From: Methylocystis sp. KS32
GTDB lineage: Bacteria > Pseudomonadota > Alphaproteobacteria > Rhizobiales > Beijerinckiaceae
Assembly (NCBI GenBank): GCA_002862095.1
Contig: PHSQ01000003.1
Span: 62,001 to 126,000, forward strand
Direction of reading: 5' to 3'
DNA: 64,000 nt
Below are positions 27,353 through 36,737 of this stretch, piece by piece. The position numbers and the translations under genes are program-made. How positions within the stretch are numbered: position 1 is the stretch's first letter; each line of letters starts with the position of its first letter. The notes beneath the pieces were generated by a model. It saw nothing but the letters and a program-made list of their open reading frames with translations. It was not told the DNA's origin and did not search any database.

Positions 27353-29521
27353 ATGTTTCACGTTAACCGCGAAGAAATCGACTGGGGCGGGCGCAAGCTC
27401 GCGCTCGAGACCGGCAAAATCGCCCGTCAGGCCGACGGCGCCGTTCTAGCGAGTTGGGGAGAAACCACCGTCCTCGCCACCGTCGTCTCCGCCAAGTCGG
27501 CCAAGCCGGGGCAGGACTTTTTCCCGCTGACCGTCAACTATCAAGAGAAAGCCTTCGCCGCCGGCCGTATTCCGGGCGGCTATTTCAAGCGCGAGGGACG
27601 CCCCTCCGAGCGCGAGACGCTGGTCTCCCGCCTGATCGACCGTCCGATCCGCCCGCTGTTCGTCGAGGGCTATCGCAACGAGACGCAAGTTATCGTCACC
27701 GTGCTCTCGCACGACCTCGAAAGCGACCCCGACATTCTCTCCCTGGTGGCGACCTCCGCCGCCCTGACGCTCTCGGGCGTGCCCTTCATGGGTCCGATCG
27801 GCGCGGCGCGAGTCGGCTATATCAACGGCGCGCTGAAGCTCAATCCCACCATCGAGGAGATGAAGAACTCGGCGCTCGATCTCGTCGTCGCCGGCACTGC
27901 CGACGCGGTCCTGATGGTCGAGTCGGAAGCCAAGGAGCTTTCCGAGGACACCATGCTCGAAGCGGTCATGACGGGTCATCGTGGCTTCCAACCGGTGATC
28001 GACGCCATCATCCGCCTCGCCGAGCGCGCCGCCAAGGATCCGCGCGACTTCACCCCGCCCGATCACGGCGCGGTGATGGCCGCCATCGCCGAGGTCGGCG
28101 AGAAGGAGCTTCGCGACGCCTATAAAATCACGGTCAAGCAGCAGCGTTACGCCGCCGTCGACGCTGTGAAGGCGAAAGTGATGGCCGCGCTCTGCCCGGA
28201 GGGCGGCGAGGCTAAATTCACCAAGGAGCAGGTGGACGAAGCCTTCCACGAGATGCAAGCCAAAGTGGTTCGCTGGAACATTCTCGACGACGGCGTCCGC
28301 ATCGACGGCCGCGACGTGAAGACCGTCCGCCCCATCGTCTCGGAAGTCGGCGTGCTGCCGCGCGCTCACGGTTCGGCGCTGTTCACGCGTGGCGAGACCC
28401 AGGCGCTGGTGGTCGCGACGCTCGGCACCGGCGAGGACGAGCAATTCGTCGATTCGCTCGAAGGAACCTACAAGGAGCGCTTCCTGCTCCATTACAACTT
28501 CCCGCCCTATTCGGTCGGCGAAACCGGCCGCATGGGCTCGCCCGGCCGCCGCGAGATCGGCCACGGCAAGTTGGCCTGGCGCGCCATTCGTCCGATCCTG
28601 CCTGCGCCGGCGGAGTTCCCCTATACGCTGCGCGTCGTCTCCGAGATCACCGAGTCCAACGGCTCCTCGTCGATGGCGACGGTGTGCGGCTCCTCGCTGG
28701 CGCTGATGGACGCGGGCGTGCCCTTGAAGCGACCCACCGCTGGCATCGCCATGGGCCTCATTCTCGAGGGCGAGCGCTTCGCGGTGCTGTCCGACATTCT
28801 CGGCGACGAGGATCATCTCGGCGACATGGACTTCAAGGTGGCCGGCACGGCGGAAGGCGTGACCTCTCTGCAGATGGACATCAAGATCGCCGGGATCACC
28901 GAGGAGATCATGCGCGTCGCGCTGGCGCAGGCCCGTGACGGCCGCCTGCACATTCTCGGCGAGATGGCCAAGGCCCTCACCACCTCGCGCGCGGAGCTCG
29001 GCGAATTTGCGCCGCGCATCGAGACCCTGAAAATCCCGACCGACAAGATCCGCGAAGTGATCGGGACCGGCGGCAAGGTGATCCGCGAGATCGTCGAGAA
29101 GACCGGGGCCAAGGTCAATATCGAGGACGACGGCACGGTGAAGGTCGCCTCCGCCGACGCCAATTCTATCAAGGCGGCGATCAACTGGATCAAGTCCATC
29201 GCCTCCGATCCGGAGGTCGGCCAGATTTACGATGGCACGGTGGTGAAAACCGCCGACTTCGGCGCCTTCGTGAATTTTTTCGGCGCCAAGGATGGTCTCG
29301 TTCACATCTCGCAACTCTCCGCCCAGCGCGTGAACAAGACCACCGACGTGGTGAAGGAAGGCGACAAGGTGAAAGTGAAACTGCTCGGCTTCGACGATCG
29401 CGGCAAGGTGCGCCTCTCCATGCGCGCGGTCGATCAGACCACCGGCGAAGACCTCGAAGCCAAGGTGAAAGCCGAGGCCAAGGCCGCCGCCGAAGGCGCC
29501 GAACAGCCCGATGTCGAGTAA
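27353..29521 (+). CDS. pnp: Polyribonucleotide nucleotidyltransferase (PNPase)
   Basis: 722 residues from the ATG giving [20 protein letters not shown]; an ATG 18 bp upstream is possible but family members begin here. Phosphorolytic 3'-5' RNA degradation. Two RNase PH domains ([40 protein letters not shown]) flank the alpha-helical linker, then a KH domain ([20 protein letters not shown]) and an S1 domain ([20 protein letters not shown]). Complete. Confidence 0.98.
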   Translation: MFHVNREEIDWGGRKLALETGKIARQADGAVLASWGETTVLATVVSAKSAKPGQDFFPLTVNYQEKAFAAGRIPGGYFKREGRPSERETLVSRLIDRPIRPLFVEGYRNETQVIVTVLSHDLESDPDILSLVATSAALTLSGVPFMGPIGAARVGYINGALKLNPTIEEMKNSALDLVVAGTADAVLMVESEAKELSEDTMLEAVMTGHRGFQPVIDAIIRLAERAAKDPRDFTPPDHGAVMAAIAEVGEKELRDAYKITVKQQRYAAVDAVKAKVMAALCPEGGEAKFTKEQVDEAFHEMQAKVVRWNILDDGVRIDGRDVKTVRPIVSEVGVLPRAHGSALFTRGETQALVVATLGTGEDEQFVDSLEGTYKERFLLHYNFPPYSVGETGRMGSPGRREIGHGKLAWRAIRPILPAPAEFPYTLRVVSEITESNGSSSMATVCGSSLALMDAGVPLKRPTAGIAMGLILEGERFAVLSDILGDEDHLGDMDFKVAGTAEGVTSLQMDIKIAGITEEIMRVALAQARDGRLHILGEMAKALTTSRAELGEFAPRIETLKIPTDKIREVIGTGGKVIREIVEKTGAKVNIEDDGTVKVASADANSIKAAINWIKSIASDPEVGQIYDGTVVKTADFGAFVNFFGAKDGLVHISQLSAQRVNKTTDVVKEGDKVKVKLLGFDDRGKVRLSMRAVDQTTGEDLEAKVKAEAKAAAEGAEQPDVE

Positions 29522-29541
29522 GGGCTGAAGCTTTTCGACTT

Positions 29542-29642
29542 GGCGGGCCTTCCGCTCGGGTGATGCCATCCGAGCGGAAGGCCCGCCGGGCAAGACGCGA
29601 ACGCGAATCGCCTCCTCTCCCGCAGGGGAGGGGAGTTTTTTT
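29542..29642 (+). terminator. Double hairpin terminator after pnp
   Basis: A perfect 18-bp stem (29542-29559 with 29570-29587, arms beginning GGCGGGCCTTCCGCTC) has no T run. A second stem, CTCCTCTCCC (29612-29621) with GGGAGGGGAG (29626-29635), is followed by seven T residues and looks like the true intrinsic terminator. Confidence 0.85.
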
Positions 29643-30170
29643 CTTGGGGTGCGCGGGCACGCGCTATCGCACGCGCGCCAGGGCAAAAAATCTTAAGCCC
29701 ACTTTCGGCGTTTGGTGAGTTTTTGGGTTGGTGAGAATCATGCGTTATCAGCGTTATGACGCTTGATCTCGCGCTTTCTCGGCTTCACCCGTTGGGTGAT
29801 CAATCACCGGTTGCAGACCAAGGCCTTCCGCCCGGCGTGAACGTGGCTAGTTTCACGGGGCCAGTTTGTTTCGAATGGGCGAGGTTAGGGCGGCAGCCCA
29901 GTCCATTGACTTAAAGCGGAGGCTTTCAAGTAAATGCGCTGTCATCGCGCCCTCCGACAAAGAATTGCTTTTTTCTAAATTCTTTCAATGCCTTATTCAA
30001 CCGCGTCTAGAGCGCTTTCCGACCAGACGGAATCGTCTGGTCGATAAGAAATCGCTCCAGATTCAAAAAGCTGGAGCAAAATCTTGTCGAAAAAGTCTAT
30101 CAACTTTTTCGGATTTTGCTCTAGTGCGACGCGCATCAAGCGGGGCGAGATGTTCTCGTCGCAGTGGTCA
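29643..30170. other. Gene-free region containing repeat copy 5
   Basis: No coding signature between the pnp terminator and the universal stress gene end apart from the repeat at 30008-30123. Confidence 0.5.
30008..30123. repeat. Dispersed repeat, copy 5 (modules A and B)
   Basis: TAGAGCGCTTTC, arms CGACCAGACG/CGTCTGGTCG around GAAT, ATAAGAAATCGC, linker AGATTCAAAAAGCTGGAGCA and module B arms ending CTTTTTCGGATTTTGCTCTA. Nearly identical in order and length to copy 3 at 17305. It is the last copy before tRNA-Arg. Confidence 0.88.
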
Positions 30171-30998
30171 TTAATTGCGATACTGTTTGCTGGGTATCGC
30201 CAGAACCGGGCAGGGCGCTTCCCGGAGCACGCGCTCGGTGGTGTCGCCTCGCAGATCATCGGACAGGTTCTGGTGGCCCGCCGTCGCCATGACGATCAGA
30301 TCGGGGCGCGACTCCGCCGCGACCTCGAGAATGGTTTCAATCAACGGTCCCCGCATCAGATCGACGTGGGGCAGCAAATTGCCGAATGTCGGCAACGTCT
30401 CGCCCACATGGATCAAGCGAAACTCTGCCGTGGGTTCGAGCATTCTCACCAGTTTGGAGGCGATGCCCCATGCGTGCATGGGGCCGACCTCGGCGGCGAC
30501 CGGCATCAGCACGCGACGGAGTCGCAGGGCGCCGGTTTCCTTGTCGACGAAACCCTCGTCGTCCTCGCGCAAGAACAAGGCTGGGGCATGGGCCAGCCTG
30601 GCCGACTCCTCGGCGAGCGAATTCTTTAAGAGCCGCTCCATCCAACTTGCTTCGTGAGTCATCAGCACCAGCAAGTCGCAGCCGTGCTGATCAGCGTAGG
30701 CGCCGATGGCGTGGGCGATGTCGCTGGCCGGCGCCGAAGCTTTGACAAACCGCGAGCCCAGGCCGCTTTCGGCGGTTTCGATCGTTGCGCCGGGTTCGAG
30801 AAAGTTCCATCGCACGAGCGCTTCCACGACGTCGGGAAAATGCTTCCCGCTCGTTTGCGTCCCGGAGTCGTCGACATGAAGCAAGTGCAGCGCCGCACGC
30901 GTCGCGATAGCTAATCGCAGGGCGTGTGCGAAGGCCATCTCATTGCTTTGCGAGAAATCGGTCGGGTGCAGAATGCTTTTGAACGCCGCCGGCTCCAT
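30171..30998 (-). CDS. Tandem universal stress protein (UspA family)
   Basis: 275 residues from the ATG giving MEPAAFKSILHPTDFSQSNE, with GAGGCGA upstream; an in-frame ATG 39 bp earlier has no such site. Two Usp domains: N-terminal (ILHPTDFSQSN, DLLVLMTHEASWMERLL) and C-terminal (VLMPVAAEVGPMHAW, DLIVMATAGHQNLSDDLRGD then TTERVLREAPCPVLAIP, with the ATP-binding G-x2-G-x9-G[ST]-like pattern partly altered). Stress-survival role by family. Confidence 0.9.
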   Translation of the reverse strand: MEPAAFKSILHPTDFSQSNEMAFAHALRLAIATRAALHLLHVDDSGTQTSGKHFPDVVEALVRWNFLEPGATIETAESGLGSRFVKASAPASDIAHAIGAYADQHGCDLLVLMTHEASWMERLLKNSLAEESARLAHAPALFLREDDEGFVDKETGALRLRRVLMPVAAEVGPMHAWGIASKLVRMLEPTAEFRLIHVGETLPTFGNLLPHVDLMRGPLIETILEVAAESRPDLIVMATAGHQNLSDDLRGDTTERVLREAPCPVLAIPSKQYRN

Positions 30999-31859
30999 GT
31001 TCGCCTCGTTGGACCTGTCCATGTATCTACTTCCCATGCGCCAAGGCGGTTGGCCTCGCGCAACTTGTTGAGACTGATTTTGTCGGATGTTAGAGCGTTA
31101 TGGTTCACCGGGCTAGGTCACGGGCGAATTTGCCGCAGGCGGCGCTCGTCCTCGCCATCGATAGCGCGGGAGACATCAAGCGGCGGGACGCATCATGGCG
31201 TAAATCTCTCCGAGATTGCGGTGAGAATCGCAAGCCGACCCTCACCGGCGAATCGCCGATGACCGCAGCCGGCCGCTTGCCTGCCAAAGCGCTCTGACGA
31301 GCGCGCGTCGCCAGCGCCTTGCTCAGCCCGAGCCGCGCCATCCTGGCGGGGAAAGATGAGGCGCGTTCGTTTGAGCCCAAGTTTAACGCTGTCGTGAACG
31401 CGGAGACTCGCGCCTTCGTCGAATGTTTGGGTTCGTCGCTGACGCGATAGCTTGGGCGCATGACGCCCTTGCCTTACTCCCGGCCATCGCGGCTGTGCAT
31501 GCCAACCGCCGCCGCCGTGGCGTCCATTTCCCGCTAAAAAAGAGAGCAACTATTGCGCCCATCAAGGAGCTAAAGCCAGCGGGGATCGGTTCCGGACGCA
31601 TTCGCCGCCGGGTCTTTGCGGCCGTGGTTTCGGCCGGCGGTCCCATCTCAAAGTCCGTGACGGTCATGTCGGCGGGGGGGGGCAGGAAGGCCTGGGCGAG
31701 GAATCCCTATTTAAGCTTTTCGCCCAGATTGCGGCTCGATCGCGGCTGTCCGATCAAAAGCTTTGCTCGGTCTCTTGCCATTCGCGCGGCTTACGGCTAA
31801 ACGGTCCTCACGCCAGCGCGTTGAGTCCCTTCGAGGGCTATGACCGCGCTGTGTGCAAC
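30999..31859. other. Gene-free stretch between usp and tRNA-Arg
   Basis: About 860 bp. Several overlapping frames of 90-125 codons exist on both strands, none with a recognisable domain, membrane pattern or good ribosome site. Could be decayed coding DNA. Confidence 0.45.
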
Positions 31860-31936
31860 GCGCCCGTAGCTCAGCTGGATAGAGCACCAGACTACGAATC
31901 TGGGGGTCAGAGGTTCGAATCCTTTCGGGCGCGCCA
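31860..31936 (+). tRNA. tRNA-Arg (anticodon ACG)
   Basis: 77 nt including encoded CCA. Acceptor GCGCCCG (31860-31866) pairs with CGGGCGC (31926-31932); D arm AGCTCAGCTGGATAGAGC; anticodon stem CCAGA/TCTGG with ACG at 31894-31896; T arm with GGTTCGAATCC. ACG is read as ICG after TadA editing, serving CGN codons. Its 3' half is a classic island integration site and the DNA to the right is accessory in character, but no integrase is adjacent. Confidence 0.97.
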
Positions 31937-32181
31937 TTTAAATCAATAGCTTATCGTTTTAACGCCGTTCTAGAAATCGAATTAAAACGGTGTTTAGAAC
32001 GGTGAATTCCGGAACTCATGTGTTTGCGCGCAGCTGGATTACCGCGTATCGGCGGGCTCCGTGACCTTGGCGATGTCTATGCTGTGAAATTATGGAGCGA
32101 ACTTGCTCTCTGCGCCGAAGCCGCCCCCCTTTTTTTGCCTTACCAAAACACTTGCCGCCAGATCTCCACGCGGCTCCGCCC

Positions 32182-33672
32182 TCATCCCGGACTAGTCGCG
32201 ATCGATAGCTGCCGCCCGCCCAGCATCGCAAAGGCGCGCGTCCTGCAGGTCAGAACAATGACCTGCTGCTTCAGTCCGGATCGGTTGAGCGCGTCGAACA
32301 TCTGCTCGATGCGGTCGTCATCCGAAAAGACCAACGCATCATCGAGAATAATCGGGACGGGCTGCCCGCGATCGCAGATCATCGCCCCCATCGCAAGCCT
32401 TACCAACACAGCGATCTGCTCCTGTGTCCCCGCAGACAGGCGCTCAAAGAGTTCGGTGCTGGGTCCGTTCCGCTTGATGCCGGCAATGGAAAATCCGTCG
32501 CCAAGCTCGATCTCGGCCGCTGGAAACAGGTCGTTCAAGAAGGGCTTGAGGTGTCGCCGCAGCGGCGCGTGCAGCCGGTCGCGTTGTTCGGTGTAGCACG
32601 CCTCAATGGTGCTCTTCAGAAGCGCCAAGGTCTCCACTCGCCCCTTGTGTTTGTCGACCTCGCGTTCCGTAAGGTCGCGAGCTTGCCTCAACTCCTCGAC
32701 CTTTTCTCCAAGGCCATCACCACCGGCATTTTGGATCTGCCCTTCGAGATTAGCGATTTCTCGGTCCAAAATTCCGAGACGGGTCTTCTGGTTCTCCAAT
32801 GCGTTGAGGAGGCGCGTGACACGGTTCTGCCGGCGCTCCAATTCTTCAACCGAAGGCGCTTTCCCACGCTGCTCCTCCAGCGCGGCGGCCTTAATGCGAT
32901 AGCCGCCTTGCGCATCCTTGACCGCCTTGTCAGCAGCCGCGACAAGAGAAAGACGATCAGAATCTGGAAGAACGGCAAGATCCGCTTCCAGGCGATTTTG
33001 GATTTCGGTCAGCGTTCCGCCAAGTCGACCGCGGGCGTCCGCCACGTTGGAAAGTATCGTGTTCTGGGCATCAATTGTCCCGTCAAGCGCCTGTCGCTGG
33101 CGACGCGCTTCTTCCCGGTTTAGCCGCAGACCATCCTGGCGGTGGGTAATATCGGCCGCCGAAGGAAGGCTATCCACCTTCATCTGCGCCAGCGCCTCGG
33201 CCACCATCGCGTCGATAGCTAGGATCTCGGTTTTGATCCCCTCGATCGCCAAGGCGGGGGACGCGTCTGAAATCCCCAGCATGTTGAGCTCGGCCCGAAG
33301 TCCGAGGCCCTCTGCTTCGAGCGCCTCACGCCGTGCTCGCGCGGCCCGCAGATCGCTGGCGGAGGCGACGCCCGCGTCTTCGATCAGTTTTGACAGCCGC
33401 CTTTGTGCATCCTGACGCTTCTTCTGATCGGCGGCGCTCGCGGCCTTGGGCGGTGTGACCGTGATTGTGGCCAGATCGCCGACCCGAATCGTCAGCGGAT
33501 CGATAGCGGCCTGAACAGCGCTACCCGCGAGCAGAGAGTCGCCGATCGATACCTTTCCCGCGCCGGCCGTTCCCAGCTCGATTGGTGGTGAAAGCATCCC
33601 CTGGTAACTCCGGCGCGTCGGCCCTGAGGCCCGACCGGGTTCTTGTGAACCTTTTCGGTCCTTGCCGAGCAC
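32182..33672 (-). CDS. SMC/YhaN-like ATPase lacking its N-terminal ATP-binding half
   Basis: 496 residues. It begins in a mid-protein beta segment (IDPLTIRVGDLATITVTPPK), continues with about 300 residues of coiled coil and ends in an ABC/SMC C-terminal head: signature RLSAGTQEQIAVLVRLAMGA and Walker B PIILDDALVFSDDDRIEQMF. The N-terminal Walker A region expected for a roughly 850-900 residue YhaN/RecN-like protein is absent; upstream is a divergent, well-formed gene 18 bp away. So it is either a 5'-deleted remnant at the island edge or a half-protein needing a partner. The start is uncertain (first ATG used; MLSPPIELG is an alternative). Confidence 0.75.
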   Translation of the reverse strand: MLGKDRKGSQEPGRASGPTRRSYQGMLSPPIELGTAGAGKVSIGDSLLAGSAVQAAIDPLTIRVGDLATITVTPPKAASAADQKKRQDAQRRLSKLIEDAGVASASDLRAARARREALEAEGLGLRAELNMLGISDASPALAIEGIKTEILAIDAMVAEALAQMKVDSLPSAADITHRQDGLRLNREEARRQRQALDGTIDAQNTILSNVADARGRLGGTLTEIQNRLEADLAVLPDSDRLSLVAAADKAVKDAQGGYRIKAAALEEQRGKAPSVEELERRQNRVTRLLNALENQKTRLGILDREIANLEGQIQNAGGDGLGEKVEELRQARDLTEREVDKHKGRVETLALLKSTIEACYTEQRDRLHAPLRRHLKPFLNDLFPAAEIELGDGFSIAGIKRNGPSTELFERLSAGTQEQIAVLVRLAMGAMICDRGQPVPIILDDALVFSDDDRIEQMFDALNRSGLKQQVIVLTCRTRAFAMLGGRQLSIATSPG

Positions 33673-33690
33673 CTATGCTATGAACTTTCC

Positions 33691-34500
33691 ATGAGCGATC
33701 CTCGATCATCTTTCTCGGAACGGTTCGGATATCGGGCACCCGACGCTGAGATCACGGTCCGCGAAGATGCTCCGGAAGAAGTTCGCGCCGGCGTGGTCAT
33801 GCTGGGCTATGCCACTGGCATGGGGCCGGGAAGCATGCGCGACGCCGTATGCGAAGTGCTGCTGAAGCGTCCCGACCCAAACAACTGGTCGCCCGGGAAC
33901 ATCGAAAATGAGGTCCACCGGCTGATCGATAGCGCACCCTGGTGGAAGATCTACGATATCGCCGAGCGCCTCTATGTCGAGGTAGGCAAGGGCGATTTCA
34001 CTGGCACCCAACAGAACGACTATGAGCGCCGGCTCAACCATCTGTTCTGCGAGCGGGGCGTCGGATGGCAGATGGAGAACGGCGTGATCGCCGTGCGCGG
34101 CTCCGAAGCTTTTGCGCTCGCCACGCGCGAGGCGGTGGACACAATGCGCGACGCCGGCACCCCGACCGCGGCCAACGAAATCCATGAGGCGCTGACCGAC
34201 ATCTCCCGCCGTCCGACCGCCGATGTGACAGGAGCGATCCAGCACGCGATGGCCGCACTCGAATGCGTTGCCCGGGAGATTGACGGGAGCAGCGACACCC
34301 TTGGCCGTATCATCGGCCGCTTGACACTGCCGCCACCGCTCGACGGCGCGCTGCACAAACTCTGGGGGTTCGCGTCGGAGCAAGGCCGACATATCCAGGA
34401 AGGAAGGGAACCCCGGTTCGAAGAGGCCGAACTTGTCGTAACTGCCGCCTCGGCGGTCAGCGTCTATTTGCTTCGGCGGCAGCAGCGTCCACAAGGGTGA
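33691..34500 (+). CDS. Abi-like protein: AbiJ N-terminal-type and abortive-infection C-terminal domain
   Basis: 269 residues. N-terminal half (about 1-130: SFSERFGYRAPDAEITVRED, WWKIYDIAERLYVEV, GVGWQMENGVIAVRGSEAF) looks like the AbiJ_NTD4 type. C-terminal half (about 165-265: ALECVAREIDGSSDTLGRII, KLWGFASEQGRHIQEGREPR, FEEAELVVTAASAVSVYLL) resembles the Abi_C domain found in abortive-infection proteins, often HEPN-like RNases. Divergent from the truncated SMC-like gene, convergent with the phosphatase. Predicted phage defence or stress-suicide role; assignment from recalled family patterns, not from a search. Confidence 0.65.
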   Translation: MSDPRSSFSERFGYRAPDAEITVREDAPEEVRAGVVMLGYATGMGPGSMRDAVCEVLLKRPDPNNWSPGNIENEVHRLIDSAPWWKIYDIAERLYVEVGKGDFTGTQQNDYERRLNHLFCERGVGWQMENGVIAVRGSEAFALATREAVDTMRDAGTPTAANEIHEALTDISRRPTADVTGAIQHAMAALECVAREIDGSSDTLGRIIGRLTLPPPLDGALHKLWGFASEQGRHIQEGREPRFEEAELVVTAASAVSVYLLRRQQRPQG

Positions 34501-34590
34501 TCGACCACCTGCCGGCAGAGGGGCGAATAGCGGCCTAGCCAACTGCTAGTCGGCCTTGGAGCCATACCCAGGTGGGTCAAAAGAAAATTT

Positions 34591-35076
34591 CTACGGAGAA
34601 TATCGCTGCCAATTCAGCCTCACGTATTCGGCCATGCCGCGTGCCGGATTGTATAATGGGTAGATTTTACCAAACTCCAAAAGCGACTCGCTAAGTTCAA
34701 GGTCCTGAAATATTTCGGTGTACTTGCGCATATAAAGGAGCGCTATAGTTGGTGACCGCGACTGCCCTTGATTGCAATGCACCAAAATCTTACTTGTTTT
34801 TATGTTGTCCCGGATGGCATCCAGCGCCGCATCAATGATCTCTGTTCGGATGAAGTTAACGTCATCAACATCCACCAAGTTGAGAATCAGGCGCCCATCT
34901 CGTCGCGCTAGCAAATATTCCGGATGATCTTTGGAGGCCGCCCTTCCGGTGTAGTTCAGAGCTTGTCGATGGTATGGCTCTTTGCAAGCGTGAATAACGA
35001 ACCAACCGGGTTGGCCGCGAATCTGATGCTCATCAGATTCCGCGCCGACGTATAATTTCTCGTGAACCTCGATCAT
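34591..35076 (-). CDS. Dual-specificity/tyrosine phosphatase-like protein
   Basis: 161 residues. Contains the Cys-based phosphatase P-loop HCNQGQSRSP (HCx5R) after the strand ILV, and a candidate general-acid Asp in LNLVDVDDVNF. No secretion signal. Such stand-alone phosphatases occur in phages and accessory islands. It sits between the Abi-like gene and the nine-gene operon, transcribed towards the former and divergent from the latter, sharing a 186-bp upstream region with it. Confidence 0.8.
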   Translation of the reverse strand: MIEVHEKLYVGAESDEHQIRGQPGWFVIHACKEPYHRQALNYTGRAASKDHPEYLLARRDGRLILNLVDVDDVNFIRTEIIDAALDAIRDNIKTSKILVHCNQGQSRSPTIALLYMRKYTEIFQDLELSESLLEFGKIYPLYNPARGMAEYVRLNWQRYSP

Positions 35077-35262
35077 GTACTGCCTCGGCTCAAGCGACTC
35101 GCACGCCTAAAGTGTAGCTGATAACCTTTCAGGAACCGATACCAAAACTGGCGTGGCGAGGGAGGGACGATATCATGCCGCACGGTCTGCCCGCCGCGCA
35201 AGGGCCAAAAAAAAGATGCAGCCCGAATTTCCGGTCTGGTCCAAAACGCGCTTGAACCTTGC

Positions 35263-36081
35263 ATGACCATACCCGCGATTGATCCAGACCCAGGACCGTC
35301 GCCCGGACACCGTCCGGCGCCGCTGACCTGCGCGACGAAGGACGGCCGGCCCTACACGCGCTTTCCCGACATCGAGGCGCGGATTAGCGAGGCCCTGGCG
35401 CAACCCATGGCCCGATGGCCGGAGCTGGAGGCGACGCGATGTGGCAAGCGCTGGCCGCCAGAAATGCTGGTCCACTTGGTTCGTTGCGCTCAGCACGCCG
35501 ACCAACGGGTCTTCGGTGCGCTGATGCACACCTTACTGATGCAAACAGAGCGGATCATTGCCGACTGGGCGAAAGGCTACGACGCGACGACCCTTGACGA
35601 GATCGCAAGTGCGGTGACGATCGATGTCGTCGAACTGATCATGGCTGAAACGCCGACCCGTGCGTCAGAATACCTGGAAATCGCCTTCACCATGCGTGTG
35701 AAGCAGATGACTCTAAAGGCCGTGGCCCAACGCAAGGACCATCCCAAACGCGGCGCCTTCCAGTCGACCTTCGTGGATGAGACTGATGAGAACGTAAGTC
35801 TCGTCGAGACCCTTGAGGACAAGGTGGCGCTCGATCCGCTTCAGACCCTGATCGAGCAGGGCCGAAGCGACCCAATACGAACTCTTCTGAAGGCTGTAAC
35901 CGATAAACGCCACCGCGTGGCGTTCATTCTGCATGAACTGCGTGGCTGGCCCTACACCAGCCCAGACCCCTCAATCCCAACCCTGTGCGCACGATTTCGG
36001 CCTGTCGGCGAACGACAGATCCGCAACTGGATCATAAAGGCCAAAACTCAGATGCGCGCGGCGTACGGAGAGCTGCAATGA
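35263..36081 (+). CDS. Sigma-70-like protein, first gene of the Ubl/helicase operon
   Basis: 272 residues. A helical part (ERIIADWAKGYDATTLDEIA then EIAFTMRVKQMTLKAVAQRK) resembles sigma region 2, and a C-terminal HTH (RFRPVGERQIRNWIIKAKTQ) resembles region 4. About 55 Pro-rich residues precede it. The stop overlaps the next start (ATGA), so the two proteins are translationally coupled. By context it probably drives or tunes transcription of the operon. The similarity to sigma factors is weak and the -10-binding residues are not clearly conserved, so a non-sigma DNA-binding role is possible. Confidence 0.6.
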   Translation: MTIPAIDPDPGPSPGHRPAPLTCATKDGRPYTRFPDIEARISEALAQPMARWPELEATRCGKRWPPEMLVHLVRCAQHADQRVFGALMHTLLMQTERIIADWAKGYDATTLDEIASAVTIDVVELIMAETPTRASEYLEIAFTMRVKQMTLKAVAQRKDHPKRGAFQSTFVDETDENVSLVETLEDKVALDPLQTLIEQGRSDPIRTLLKAVTDKRHRVAFILHELRGWPYTSPDPSIPTLCARFRPVGERQIRNWIIKAKTQMRAAYGELQ

Positions 36082-36737
36082 TCAACGACCCCCGGCCATC
36101 CTTTGACGACGTCCTCGTCGCTATGCTCGACGAGGACGTGGAGCCGACCCATGATCAGCTATTGGTATGGATCGATCGTTTTCCGCATCTTGCAGAGGAC
36201 CTCGCTGACTATTTTGCCGCTTGGGCGGTACAATTGGAGGCCGAGGAATCGAAAGCGCAAATCAATGCCGAGCATTTCGCAAACCTTGGTGTGAGCCACG
36301 CCCTTAATCTTTTGCATACGCGTCAGGCGAGGGCCCGTTCGGCGGCTGCCTCAAGCGCCGCTTCAGTGCATGCGCGCCGTCGTCTGTCGGTGATCGCCCG
36401 CAGTCGAGGTCTCGATGACCGCCAACTGGCTGACCGTGTCGGCCTCGATGAACCCCTTATCATGAAGCTCGATCGCGGGCGGATTTCTCCAATCTCGGAT
36501 ATTCCTCGACGTCTAGTCGAGCGTTTGTCGCAAGCGCTCGGCGAGGCGGCGACTGAAATTTGGGCTGCGATCCAGATGGGGCCGGCGGGAGCCTCGCAAG
36601 GCGCGATGCTTAAAAGCAAAGGCCGCGCTGTGATCGCTGTGGAATCGTTCAGCCAAGCCATAGAAGCCTCGAGCCTATCACCCGAGAAAAAGGCGGAATG
36701 GCTCGCCGCCACGGCGGAGGGAACGGGGCCACCATGA
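36078..36737 (+). CDS. Helix-turn-helix regulator paired with ImmA protease domain
   Basis: 219 residues from the ATG overlapping the previous stop. N-terminal helical part with FPHLAEDLADYFAAWAVQLE, Ala/Arg-rich middle, then an HTH of XRE type (IARSRGLDDRQLADRVGLDE, PLIMKLDRGRI). Its last codons overlap the ImmA-UvrD start (ATGA). In known systems (ImmR/ImmA of ICEBs1, DdrO/IrrE of Deinococcus) an XRE repressor next to an ImmA/IrrE peptidase is its cleavage substrate; the same relation is inferred here, with the peptidase carried on the helicase. Confidence 0.65.
   Translation: MINDPRPSFDDVLVAMLDEDVEPTHDQLLVWIDRFPHLAEDLADYFAAWAVQLEAEESKAQINAEHFANLGVSHALNLLHTRQARARSAAASSAASVHARRRLSVIARSRGLDDRQLADRVGLDEPLIMKLDRGRISPISDIPRRLVERLSQALGEAATEIWAAIQMGPAGASQGAMLKSKGRAVIAVESFSQAIEASSLSPEKKAEWLAATAEGTGPP

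Noticed and set aside
27446..29686. 746-codon frame antisense to pnp
   Set aside because: Mirror of a highly conserved GC-rich gene; no recognisable domain, PNPase reads perfectly on the plus strand.
31105..31800. Several 90-125-codon frames on both strands before tRNA-Arg
   Set aside because: Mutually overlapping, no recognisable motif or ribosome site; none is preferable to the others.
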